Below, one piece after another: positions 27,575 through 35,554 of a stretch of DNA of 64,000 bases; the stretch's first letter is position 1; every line of letters starts with the position of its first letter. The position numbers and the translations under genes were made by a program. Origin of the DNA: an uncultured Eubacteriales bacterium (lineage in GTDB: Bacteria; Bacillota; Clostridia; Oscillospirales; Acutalibacteraceae); assembly GCA_934667845.1 (NCBI GenBank), contig CAKUMQ010000005.1, positions 6,890 to 70,889 of the forward strand, read 5' to 3'. The notes under the pieces are model-generated. The model saw nothing but the letters and a program-made list of their open reading frames with translations. It ran no database searches and had not been told where the DNA came from.

Positions 27575-28527
27575 GCCGTAATCTCCGGCAGCTCGGCGGC
27601 AATGGCGGACAGCACGGTGTCGACAGCCTCCTGCGCGCTGCCGCTGACCGTGCACCCGGCGGCACAGACATGCCCGCCGCCGCCGAGGCGCGCACAGATT
27701 TTGGACGCGTCGGCATGGGTACCGGTACGCAGGCTGACCTTATACCGGCCGTCCTCCTTTTCCCGCATGGTCACGCCGACCCAGACGCCCTCGATCTGAC
27801 GGGGCAGCGGCGCGAGTCCCTCAAGGTCGCCCTCGGCGGCGCCTGCGTCGCTGATCATCTTCAGGGTAATGGTCATCACGGCGCAGCGGTCGCCGAAGGC
27901 AAAGCGGATACCGGCAAGCGCCTGCCGCTCGATCTCCAGACGGGCGCGGGATTTCATATCAAACATCTCGCGGTTGATCGCATCCGCCGGTGCGCCGCAC
28001 TCCATCAGCCGCGCCGCCATAAGATGGGTCTTCGGCGTGGTGTTGGAATATTTGAAGCAGCCGGTGTCGGTGGCGATACCGGTATACAGGCATGCCGCCA
28101 TATCGGCATCCACCGGCACGCCGAGCGCGTCGATCACTTCAAGCACCGCCATAGCTGCCGCGCCGTAATCGCTGCGCAGCAGCAGATGCCCGGCATAGCC
28201 GGTCTGGCTCGGGTGATGGTCGATGGCAAGCGCAACGGACGCGGCAAGCGGCGCATAGCTGCCGAGCAGCTGGGGATCCGCCACGTCCACGGCGCAGAGA
28301 AACGCCGGTTCGAAATCCTGCTCCGGCAGGAGCATATACCCGTATTTTTCGGGGATCGGGTCGGCGCAGAGCACCTGCGCCCGCTTGCCGAGCGCCCGCA
28401 GCGCCCGGCAGAGACCGAAGCCGCAGCCGAGCGTATCCCCGTCGGGGAAGGTGTGGGTCAGAATGTGGATATCCTCGGCATCGCGCAGCAGCTGCGCCGC
28501 GCCCGCCGCGTCGACCGGTCGGCTCAT
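27571..28527 (-). CDS. nrnA: DHH-family phosphoesterase (NrnA-type nanoRNase/pAp phosphatase)
   Basis: A 318-residue cytoplasmic enzyme expected to degrade very short RNAs and dephosphorylate pAp. Motif 1 reads THTFPDGDTLG, the DHH signature is AIDHHPSQ, and the C-terminal DHHA1 domain has GGGGHVCAAG. The family usually shows a His-Asn-Pro-Asp form of motif 1; here Phe replaces Asn, a mild difference. Start and stop overlap the neighbours rbfA and truB by four bases each, so the three are translationally coupled. The gene symbol follows the Firmicutes operon position. Confidence 0.93.
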   Translation of the reverse strand: MSRPVDAAGAAQLLRDAEDIHILTHTFPDGDTLGCGFGLCRALRALGKRAQVLCADPIPEKYGYMLLPEQDFEPAFLCAVDVADPQLLGSYAPLAASVALAIDHHPSQTGYAGHLLLRSDYGAAAMAVLEVIDALGVPVDADMAACLYTGIATDTGCFKYSNTTPKTHLMAARLMECGAPADAINREMFDMKSRARLEIERQALAGIRFAFGDRCAVMTITLKMISDAGAAEGDLEGLAPLPRQIEGVWVGVTMREKEDGRYKVSLRTGTHADASKICARLGGGGHVCAAGCTVSGSAQEAVDTVLSAIAAELPEITA

Positions 28528-28916
28528 TCCTGCTCCTCCGTTTCCGGTGCCGCGGCTTCGCGGTCGGCACGCTCCTTTTCCAGCTGTGCCAGCGTGCGTG
28601 CAATATCGACGCTGTACGCAATGGAATCGTCCGCGACAAAGCGCAGCTCCGGCGCATGGCGCAGATGCTTTAAGCGGCGCCCCAGCTCGGTGCGCATATA
28701 GCCCGCAGCGGAGCGCAGCCCCAAAACGGCTTGTTTAGCCGCCTCCATACCGTCCATGGAGCTGATATACACGGTGGCATAGGAGAGGTCGTTGGTGACA
28801 TCCGCCCGCACAATGCTGACCAGACCCGTCACCCGCGGATCCTTCACAGTACGCAGGATGGCGGTCAGTTCGCGGGCAATGTCCTCGCTGACACGGTTCA
28901 TACGGTGACTCGCCAT
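28524..28916 (-). CDS. rbfA: 30S ribosome-binding factor A
   Basis: A 130-residue protein that helps mature the 30S subunit and 16S rRNA 5' end. The KH-like fold pattern is visible from the N-terminal MNRVSEDIARELTAIL to PELRFVADDSI. The ATG is preceded by AAGGAGG six bases away. The Glu/Ala-rich C-terminal tail (about 110-130) is outside the family core. It lies between infB and nrnA, as expected. Confidence 0.97.
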   Translation of the reverse strand: MASHRMNRVSEDIARELTAILRTVKDPRVTGLVSIVRADVTNDLSYATVYISSMDGMEAAKQAVLGLRSAAGYMRTELGRRLKHLRHAPELRFVADDSIAYSVDIARTLAQLEKERADREAAAPETEEQE

Positions 28917-28944
28917 AGCAGCCTCCTTTTCGTCACAGAGGAGA

Positions 28945-31347
28945 TCAGTCGCGATACTCCTCGATCACATACGTTTCATAAATATCGCCCTCGCGGATGT
29001 CGGTGAAGCGCTCCAGACCGATACCGCACTCATAGCCCTGGGCGACCTCCTTGACGTCGTCCTTAAAGCGGCGCAGGGAGATCATCTTGTCGTCGCCGAC
29101 AATGATGCCCTCGCGGACAATGCGCAGCAGGTCGTTGCGGTACACCTTGCCGTCGAGGATATAGCAGCCGGCGATGGTGCCGACGCCGGTGATCTTGTAG
29201 ACCTGGCGCACCTCGGCACGGCCGTGCAGCACCTCGCGGGTCTTCGGCGCGAGCATACCCTTCATGGCGTCGCCGATCTCCTCGATGCAGTCGTAAATAA
29301 TGCGGTACATCCGCATATCCACGTTGTCACGCTCCGCCGCCGCCTCGGCGAGCGGATCGGGACGGACGTTGAAGCCGACGATAATGGCGTTGGACGCGCT
29401 TGCGAGCATGACGTCGTTTTCGGTAACAGCGCCGACCGCGCCATGGATCACGCGCACGCGCACCTCGTCGTTGGACAGCTTTTCGAGCGACTGGCGCACC
29501 GCCTCGACCGAGCCCTGCACATCGGCTTTGACGATGAGCTTCAGCTCCTTCATCTCGCCCTGCTGCATCTGATCAAACAGGTTGTCGAGCGTGACCTTCT
29601 GATACTGGGCAAACTGCTCCTCTTTAGCGGCGGTCTTGCGCTGCTCGACCAGCTCACGGGCAAGCCGCTCATCGGTCACGGCGTTGACGATATCGCCGGA
29701 GGCGGGAACCTCGTCGAGACCCATGATCTCCACCGGGACGGAGGGACCCGCCTCGGTGAGCTTGCGGCCGTTTTCATCGGTCATGGCGCGCACGCGACCG
29801 ACCGACTGACCCGCGACGATCACATCGCCGGAGTGCAGCGTGCCGTTTTGCACCAGAACGGTGGCAATGGGGCCGCGTCCCTTATCCAGGCGCGCCTCAA
29901 TGACGATGCCCTTGGCGGCACGGTCGGGGTTCGCGCGTAGCTCTTTCATCTCCGCGACGAGCAGCACGGTCTCGAGCAGCTTGTCAAGTCCCTCGCCCGT
30001 GTGGGCAGAAACCGGCACGCAGATCACGTCGCCGCCCCACTCCTCGGGCACCAGCTCATACTCGGTGAGCTGCTGCATCACGCGGTCGGGGTTAGCTTCG
30101 GGCTTATCCATCTTGTTGATGGCGACAATGATGGACACACCGGCGGCTTTCGCGTGGTTGATTGCCTCCACGGTCTGGGGCATGATGCCGTCGTCCGCCG
30201 CGACGACCAGGATCGCGATATCCGTCGCCTGCGCGCCGCGCGCCCGCATGGCGGTAAACGCCGCGTGGCCCGGGGTGTCCAGGAACGTGACATACTGACC
30301 GCCCACATTGACGCGGTAGGCGCCGATATGCTGGGTGATGCCGCCCGCCTCACCCGCCGTGACCTGCGTCTTGCGGATGGCGTCGAGGATGGAGGTCTTG
30401 CCGTGGTCGACGTGACCCATGACCACCACGACGGGGTCGCGGGGCTGCAGGTTCTCGTCGGTATCGGTGCTGTCGTCGATGATGCGCTCCTCGATGGTCA
30501 CGACCACCTCATGCTCGACCTTGACGTGGAATTCCTCCGCCACGAGATAGGCGGTGTCGAAGTCGATCTCCTGATTGACGGTCGCCATCACGCCGAGCAT
30601 AAACAGCTTCTTGATGACCTCGGCGGCGGTAGCTTTCATGCGGGACGCCAGCTCGCCGACCGTGATGGTGTCGCCGACCGTAATGGTCATGTGCTTCGCC
30701 TTGCGCTCCTGCTGGATGCGCTTTAAGCGCTCCGCCTCCGTCTCGCGGCGGCGTTGCGGACGGCGGTTCTGCTTCGAGCGCTGATTGAGCTTCTGCTTCT
30801 GCACGGCGCCGCCGTCGCCGCGGACACGGTTGGAGGTCTGCGCCAGCACGTCAAATTTCTCATCGTATTTGTTGCCGACATTGTTCTGCGTGCGCAGCTC
30901 GACCGTGCGGCGCTCCACCGGCGCCTTCGGCTGTACGGGATTCTTCGGCTTATCCGCCTTCGCCGGGCGGTTTTGCGGCTGCGGCTGTGCGGCGGGCGCC
31001 TTGGCAGCCGAGGCAGCGGAGGCGGCAGGCTTCCCGTCCGCCTTTGCGGCGGGCGCGGGAGCAGCTTCGGCAGGTGCCGGAGCTGCCGCGGGCTGGTTCT
31101 CCGCCGCGGGCGCTGCAGCCGGAGCCTTCTTGGCGGGCTTCTCATTCTGCAGGGCGAAATAGGCGTCGAAATTCTCGAGCGCCGTCTCCTGCGTCAGCGT
31201 CTCAAAAATGAGATCCAGCTCATCCTCCTCGAGCGCCGTCATGCTTTTGACCTGCTTGCCCATTTTCTCGTCCAGCAGGGCAATGATGCGTTTGCCGGGA
31301 ATGTCAAAATCCTTCGCGACATTGGAAACGCGGTATTTAATCATCAT
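28945..31347 (-). CDS. infB: Translation initiation factor IF-2
   Basis: An 800-residue GTPase that places initiator tRNA on the 30S subunit. It shows an N-terminal IF2 domain (1-55), an Ala/Pro-rich flexible region (about 70-150), a basic Arg/Gln-rich patch, a second IF2 N-domain (around 215), and the G domain with GHVDHGKTS, DTPGHAAF and NKMDKPE, followed by the translation-factor beta barrels. The first of two adjacent ATGs has GAGGAGG eight bases upstream; the start overlaps the ylxQ stop by 11 bases. Confidence 0.99.
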   Translation of the reverse strand: MMIKYRVSNVAKDFDIPGKRIIALLDEKMGKQVKSMTALEEDELDLIFETLTQETALENFDAYFALQNEKPAKKAPAAAPAAENQPAAAPAPAEAAPAPAAKADGKPAASAASAAKAPAAQPQPQNRPAKADKPKNPVQPKAPVERRTVELRTQNNVGNKYDEKFDVLAQTSNRVRGDGGAVQKQKLNQRSKQNRRPQRRRETEAERLKRIQQERKAKHMTITVGDTITVGELASRMKATAAEVIKKLFMLGVMATVNQEIDFDTAYLVAEEFHVKVEHEVVVTIEERIIDDSTDTDENLQPRDPVVVVMGHVDHGKTSILDAIRKTQVTAGEAGGITQHIGAYRVNVGGQYVTFLDTPGHAAFTAMRARGAQATDIAILVVAADDGIMPQTVEAINHAKAAGVSIIVAINKMDKPEANPDRVMQQLTEYELVPEEWGGDVICVPVSAHTGEGLDKLLETVLLVAEMKELRANPDRAAKGIVIEARLDKGRGPIATVLVQNGTLHSGDVIVAGQSVGRVRAMTDENGRKLTEAGPSVPVEIMGLDEVPASGDIVNAVTDERLARELVEQRKTAAKEEQFAQYQKVTLDNLFDQMQQGEMKELKLIVKADVQGSVEAVRQSLEKLSNDEVRVRVIHGAVGAVTENDVMLASASNAIIVGFNVRPDPLAEAAAERDNVDMRMYRIIYDCIEEIGDAMKGMLAPKTREVLHGRAEVRQVYKITGVGTIAGCYILDGKVYRNDLLRIVREGIIVGDDKMISLRRFKDDVKEVAQGYECGIGLERFTDIREGDIYETYVIEEYRD

Positions 31348-31675
31348 AGGTTGTTTCCTCCTCTGGTTGTTCGGTAGTCAGCGCCGTAAGCCTCGCGGCA
31401 AAGCCGTCGTCATCGGTAACGGCAAGCCCGACGGGGCGGTGCAGACCGAGCGCATGCCCGAGCTGCTCCTTTGTCAGCGGCAGAGTGAGCGCCCGCACGG
31501 GCGTCCGGCGCACGGCATAGCGCCATTCCTTGTCTGTTTTCGGAGAGATATCGGCGGCACACAGCACGAGCTTTGCCTGTCCCGCCGTGACGGCGTCAAC
31601 CGTGGCGTCAAAGCCGCACTGCAGATGGCCGGAGCGTCGGGCAATACCCAAAAGCCCCGAGATCCTGTCATTCAT
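31337..31675 (-). CDS. ylxQ: L7Ae/L30e-family ribosomal-associated protein (YlxQ)
   Basis: A 112-residue RNA-binding protein of the L7Ae superfamily. The K-turn binding fold is visible from GLLGIARRSGHLQCGFDAT through AKLVLCAADISPKT. The ATG at 31675 was chosen because the longer frame lacks family similarity; it lies inside the end of ylxR (eight-base overlap), with GGAGGAGG 12 bases upstream. It sits between ylxR and infB in the standard order. Confidence 0.93.
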   Translation of the reverse strand: MNDRISGLLGIARRSGHLQCGFDATVDAVTAGQAKLVLCAADISPKTDKEWRYAVRRTPVRALTLPLTKEQLGHALGLHRPVGLAVTDDDGFAARLTALTTEQPEEETTYDD

Positions 31676-31940
31676 CGCTTTGCCATTCCTCCTCCAGACG
31701 GTCATAGATCTCCGCGGGGACGGCACAGGAAAAGGTGCGCTCCAGCCGGTGCGCCTTGCGGGCTGCCCGCAGGCAGTCAAGGCTCGGACAGAGATAGGCG
31801 CCGCGCCCGGGCTTGCGGCCGACCTTGTCCAGAGAGATCTCTCCCTCCGGACTGCGGACGATACGGATCAGCTCACGCTTTTCCTTCATTTCCCCGCAGC
31901 CGATGCATTTGCGCAGCGGTATCTTCTTTTTTTGAACCAT
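31668..31940 (-). CDS. ylxR: YlxR/RnpM-family RNA-binding protein
   Basis: A 90-residue basic protein of the YlxR family, reported in Bacillus to modulate RNase P. The hallmark segments KIPLRKCIGCGE and GRKPGRGAYLCPS are intact, including the Cys residues of the first motif. The ATG at 31940 has GAGG nine bases before it; an ATG three codons earlier is too close to the ribosome site. Encoded between nusA and ylxQ. Confidence 0.94.
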   Translation of the reverse strand: MVQKKKIPLRKCIGCGEMKEKRELIRIVRSPEGEISLDKVGRKPGRGAYLCPSLDCLRAARKAHRLERTFSCAVPAEIYDRLEEEWQSDE

Positions 31941-31982
31941 GGCAGGCATCCTCTCCTTTCCGCCGTTGCCGGAATGTGCGGT

Positions 31983-33047
31983 TTATTCGCCGTAGAAGCC
32001 GCTTTCCGGCCGGATATCGATCTTCCAGCCGGTGAGCTTGGCGGCGAGACGGGCGTTTTGCCCTTTGTTACCGATCGCCAGAGAAAGCTGGGCATCCGGA
32101 ACCGTGACCTGGCACGCTTTCGCGCCGTCGGGATCCACCTCCACGCTCAGCACCTTGGCGGGAGAGAGCGCGGCGGCAATAAACGCGGCGGGATCGTCGC
32201 TGTATTCCACCACGTCGATCTTCTCGCCGCCCAGCTCCTCGACGATACCATTGACACGGGTACCGCGCGGACCGATGCAGGCGCCGACGGCGTCCACATT
32301 CTTATCCTTAGACAGCACGGCGAGCTTGGTGCGCGAGCCGGCCTCGCGGGAGACGGATTTGATCTCCACGGTGCCGTTGAAGATTTCGGGCACCTCCATC
32401 TCAAACAGGCGCTTGACAAGGCCGGGGTGGGTGCGGGAGATCAGCGCGCGCGGACCGCGTTCGCCCTCCTTGACATCCACCACATACACCTTCACGCGGT
32501 CGCCCTCGTGCAGCGTTTCACCGGGCAGCTGTTCGCTCTTGGCGAGCACGCTCTCAGACTTGCCGATCTCGACGGTGGCGGCACCGGTGAGCGGATCGAC
32601 CCGCAGCACGCGGGCGGTGATCAGCTCCTGATTGCGGCGCTTGAATTCCTCAAACTGCATTCCGCGCTCCGCCTCGCGGATACCCTGGCGGATGACGTGC
32701 TTCGCCGTCTGGGCGGCAATGCGGCCAAACTGCTTGGTCTCCAGTTCAATGTCCACAAACTCGCCGACGCGGGCGTTTTTATTATAGCGCAGCGCCTCAT
32801 CAAGCAGCAGCTCGCTGTCCGGCTGTGTGATCTCCTCGACCACATTCTTGCGCAGCGCCACACGAAACTCGCCGGTCGCGGGATCCATGCGGACGATGAC
32901 ATTTTCCTCCTCGCCGCCGTAATCCTTTTTCACGGCAATGACGATCGCGGCGCGGATCTTGTCCAGCAGGTATTCCGCGGGGATCCCCTTTTCCTTTTCC
33001 AGCAGCTTCAGAGCTTCAAAAAACTCTGCGGTGTCTTTATTTGTCAT
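31983..33047 (-). CDS. nusA: Transcription termination/antitermination factor NusA
   Basis: A 354-residue RNA polymerase-associated factor. Domains in order are the polymerase-binding N-terminal domain (1-125), an S1 domain (about 130-200, with VDVKEGERGPRALISRTHP at its end) and two KH domains (GACIGPRGTRVNGI and LAIGNKGQNARLAAKLTGW). The length and absence of C-terminal acidic repeats match the Gram-positive form. GGGAGG lies seven bases before the ATG. It follows rimP by 39 bases. Confidence 0.99.
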   Translation of the reverse strand: MTNKDTAEFFEALKLLEKEKGIPAEYLLDKIRAAIVIAVKKDYGGEEENVIVRMDPATGEFRVALRKNVVEEITQPDSELLLDEALRYNKNARVGEFVDIELETKQFGRIAAQTAKHVIRQGIREAERGMQFEEFKRRNQELITARVLRVDPLTGAATVEIGKSESVLAKSEQLPGETLHEGDRVKVYVVDVKEGERGPRALISRTHPGLVKRLFEMEVPEIFNGTVEIKSVSREAGSRTKLAVLSKDKNVDAVGACIGPRGTRVNGIVEELGGEKIDVVEYSDDPAAFIAAALSPAKVLSVEVDPDGAKACQVTVPDAQLSLAIGNKGQNARLAAKLTGWKIDIRPESGFYGE

Positions 33048-33086
33048 GATGTACCTCCCTGCCGCAAAGCGGCGTATTATCGGTAA

Positions 33087-33584
33087 TTATTGTGCGGAAT
33101 CGTCCGATTCCTCCAAGCCGTCCGCATCGTCCAGCACATGGACGTGGGCGACCTCTTTTTTGCGGAATGTACGCAAAGTGCCGTCCTCTTCCTCAATCAC
33201 GATCTCCCCGTCGCCGTAGCGGCGAAGATACCCGGCAAACTCGCGTTCGCCGTCCTGCGGCCGGATCAGTGAAACGACGACCGGCCAATCGAGATAGGCT
33301 TCAAAATGCGCCGGACGGATCAGCTCCCGTTCAATTCCGGGAGACATGACCTCCAGGCAGTAGGTCTGTGCGATCGGATCCGCCTCATCGAGCAGCGGAC
33401 TGAGCCGCCGGGACAGCGCGGCGCAGTCGTCAATACCGACGCCGCCCTCCTTGTCAATCACATAGCGCAGATACCAGCCCGCGCCCTCTTTTTCGAACCG
33501 CACATCCCAAAGCGACAGCCCCAGCTCGGCAGCCACCGGCTCCGCCAGAGCGCGGCAGACGTCGACGGTGCGTCCGTTTTCCAT
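33087..33584 (-). CDS. rimP: Ribosome maturation factor RimP
   Basis: A 165-residue factor for 30S assembly. The conserved blocks LWDVRFEKEG, GVGIDDCAALSRRLSPLLDE and YCLEVMSPGIERELI are present, followed by the SH3-like C-terminal domain. The ATG at 33584 has GGGGAAG upstream and begins the family-like sequence, so a longer in-frame extension was dropped. It is the first gene of the operon, about 80 bases from the promoter at 33670-33698. The last 15 residues are acidic. Confidence 0.97.
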   Translation of the reverse strand: MENGRTVDVCRALAEPVAAELGLSLWDVRFEKEGAGWYLRYVIDKEGGVGIDDCAALSRRLSPLLDEADPIAQTYCLEVMSPGIERELIRPAHFEAYLDWPVVVSLIRPQDGEREFAGYLRRYGDGEIVIEEEDGTLRTFRKKEVAHVHVLDDADGLEESDDSAQ

Positions 33585-33669
33585 ACACTTCCCCGCTTTC
33601 CCGGATAATAAACATAAAAGAGCGGGTCGCCCCACTCCTTTATCATCCTCAATATCATACTGTACATAT

Positions 33670-33698
33670 AGTATACACGCCTTTACCGGAAAATGCAA
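33670..33698 (-). promoter_or_regulatory. Sigma-A promoter of the rimP-nusA-infB operon
   Basis: On the minus strand TTGCAT is followed after exactly 17 bases by TATACT, placing the start of transcription about 80 bases before rimP. In the 33585-33899 gap I see only this promoter and the tRNA promoter pointing the other way. Confidence 0.85.
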
Positions 33699-33852
33699 GC
33701 GTTTTTTGAAAAAACCCGTATCCTGGCTGTAAAAAAGACCTTTGGCAGCAGTTTTGCCCCGCATCCGGCTTTTGACACCTCCCCCAAAAAGAAGTGCTGC
33801 ACCGCGCTGTCCCGGTAAAAACCGACGTGCCGGAATTTTTTGCACTTGCCTA

Positions 33853-33881
33853 TTGACAAACCGGCGGCTTTGTGCTAGAAT
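33853..33881 (+). promoter_or_regulatory. Sigma-A promoter of the tRNA-Gly gene
   Basis: Consensus TTGACA and TAGAAT are spaced by 17 bases. Transcription would begin about 12 bases before the tRNA. Confidence 0.88.
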
Positions 33882-33899
33882 GGACGAGCGCTGAAAAAT

Positions 33900-33975
33900 G
33901 CGGCTTTAGCTCATCTGGTAGAGCGCCACCTTGCCAAGGTGGAGGTAGCGAGTTCGAGCCTCGTAAGCCGCTCCA
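33900..33975 (+). tRNA. tRNA-Gly (anticodon GCC)
   Basis: A 76-base tRNA with acceptor stem GCGGCTT/AAGCCGC, D arm with AGCTCATCTGGTAGAGC, anticodon stem CCACC/GGTGG around loop TTGCCAA (anticodon GCC), a T arm with GTTCGAGC and an encoded CCA end. It has its own promoter and terminator, and no sign of an integrated element beside it. Confidence 0.97.
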
Positions 33976-33976
33976 C

Positions 33977-34010
33977 AAAAAGCACTTCGCCAAAAGGCGA
34001 AGTGCTTTTT
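33977..34010 (+). terminator. Intrinsic terminator after tRNA-Gly
   Basis: A perfect stem (AAAAAGCACTTCGCC with its complement) around an AAAA loop ends in a T run directly after the tRNA. Read-through could supply brnQ, whose ATG is 60 bases on; no separate brnQ promoter is evident. Confidence 0.92.
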
Positions 34011-34069
34011 TACGATTCAGGGCGCATTTGGATGAGTCTGGTATTTCGGCAAAGGAAAAGGAAACTGCT

Positions 34070-35392
34070 ATGAAACTGCAAAAAAAGAATCTGATCACCG
34101 TCAGCATCATGCTGTTTGCCCTCTTTTTCGGGGCGGGCAACCTGATTTTTCCGCCGTTTTTGGGACAAAACGCGGGTTCGCACACGCTTCCCGCCATGGC
34201 GGGCTTTCTGGCGACGGCGGTGATCCTGCCCGTGCTCGGCGTGATGGTCGTCGCGAAGTTTGACGGGCTTGACCGTCTCGGTCAACAGGTGGGCAGGCAT
34301 TTCTCCCTTGTATTCACTCTGCTGATCTACCTCTCCATCGGTCCCGGGCTGGGCATTCCCCGTGCCGCCTCGGTGCCGTTTGAAATGGCGGTGGCGCCCT
34401 ATCTGCCGCAAAATGCCGACAAGCGGCTCTTCATGGCGATCTACTCGCTGCTTTTCTTCCTGATTGCCCTGTGGCTGTGCCTGAATCCGGGCAAGCTGGT
34501 GGACCGCATCGGCCGCGGGCTGACCCCGGCGCTGCTCTTTCTGCTCGTGCTGCTGTTTTTCTGCTTTCTGTTCCGCGGCAAGGTGCAGATCGCCCCGGCG
34601 CAGGAGGCATACCGGCAGCTGCCGTTTCTCAAAGGCTTCACCGAGGGCTATAACACCATGGACACCATCGCCGCGCTGAATTTCGGTCTGGTCATCTCCA
34701 CCGCGCTCGGCGGCTTCGGCGTGCAGGAAAAGCGGGACAAAATGCACTATACCCTGTCGGCGGGCATTGCCGCCGGTGTGATTCTCGCACTCGTATATGC
34801 CATGCTGTCCTATATGGGCATGTGCAGCTCCGGCGTCTATGCCATTCAGGAAAACGGCGCGTGGACGCTGCGCTGCATCGTTTATCAGCTGTTCGGCGCA
34901 CCCGGTGCCGTGCTGTTGGCTGCCATTTTCTCGCTGGCCTGCCTGACCACCTGCGTCGGCCTGATCAACTCCATCTCCCAGTATTTCTCCACGCTTTTCC
35001 GTAAAATCTCCTACCGCGCGTGGGTGTACATCATCACCTTTTTCTCCTTTTTGATCTGCAATCTGGGGCTGACCGCCATTCTGAGCATCTCCATCCCCAT
35101 TTTAAACGCCGTCTATCCGGTATCTATCGTACTGATCCTCTTGGGACTCAGCCACGCGCTCTGGAAAAACAACCGTTTTGTCTATCCGCTGACAGTGGTG
35201 GGAACAGCGGTGGTCAGCGTGCTCTACGCCCTCAGCGAAGCGCATGTCCCGCTCGGCGGCATAGAGAGCCTGCTCCATATGCTGCCGCTGTATGCGATGG
35301 GCTTCGGCTGGCTCTGCGTTGCCGCCGCCATGCTGCTGCTCAGTCTGCTTCTCCACCTCCTGTTCGGGCGCAGGAAGCCAGACGCCGAATAA
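34070..35392 (+). CDS. brnQ: Branched-chain amino acid carrier (BrnQ/LIVCS family)
   Basis: A 440-residue membrane carrier importing leucine, isoleucine and valine with a cation. The family signature LFALFFGAGNLIFPPFLGQNAG is at residues 15-36, and about 12 membrane helices follow. The ATG at 34070 has AAGGAAA upstream and starts the family-like sequence; the in-frame extension through the tRNA is not coding. Terminator follows at 35415. Confidence 0.95.
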   Translation: MKLQKKNLITVSIMLFALFFGAGNLIFPPFLGQNAGSHTLPAMAGFLATAVILPVLGVMVVAKFDGLDRLGQQVGRHFSLVFTLLIYLSIGPGLGIPRAASVPFEMAVAPYLPQNADKRLFMAIYSLLFFLIALWLCLNPGKLVDRIGRGLTPALLFLLVLLFFCFLFRGKVQIAPAQEAYRQLPFLKGFTEGYNTMDTIAALNFGLVISTALGGFGVQEKRDKMHYTLSAGIAAGVILALVYAMLSYMGMCSSGVYAIQENGAWTLRCIVYQLFGAPGAVLLAAIFSLACLTTCVGLINSISQYFSTLFRKISYRAWVYIITFFSFLICNLGLTAILSISIPILNAVYPVSIVLILLGLSHALWKNNRFVYPLTVVGTAVVSVLYALSEAHVPLGGIESLLHMLPLYAMGFGWLCVAAAMLLLSLLLHLLFGRRKPDAE

Positions 35393-35414
35393 CCCGCCTG
35401 TCTCTGTCGAAAAG

Positions 35415-35445
35415 CGCTGCCGCAGCTATCTGCGGCGGCGTTTTT
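35415..35445 (+). terminator. Intrinsic terminator after brnQ
   Basis: An 11-base stem (CGCTGCCGCAG with CTGCGGCGGCG, one G-T pair) is followed by TTTTT. Confidence 0.85.
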
Positions 35446-35477
35446 GCGTTTCTCTGCCGAAAAAGAGCAATTTCCTC

Positions 35478-35506
35478 TTTACGAAACGGGAAAAAGCGTG
35501 TATACT
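35478..35506 (+). promoter_or_regulatory. Candidate sigma-A promoter of the SNF2 helicase gene
   Basis: TTTACG is followed after 17 bases by TATACT, about 45 bases before the start codon. Confidence 0.7.
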
Positions 35507-35554
35507 AAAAGGATGCTTCAATCCGCCCGCATTTTGCCATGAGGAGGTGTCCGT

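Noticed and set aside
33900..34069. N-terminal extension of BrnQ through the tRNA
   Set aside because: The extension is translated tRNA and terminator; the family sequence begins at the ATG at 34070.
33900..35392. tRNA-Gly as an integration site of a mobile element
   Set aside because: No integrase, no repeated tRNA 3' end downstream, and a housekeeping transporter follows.
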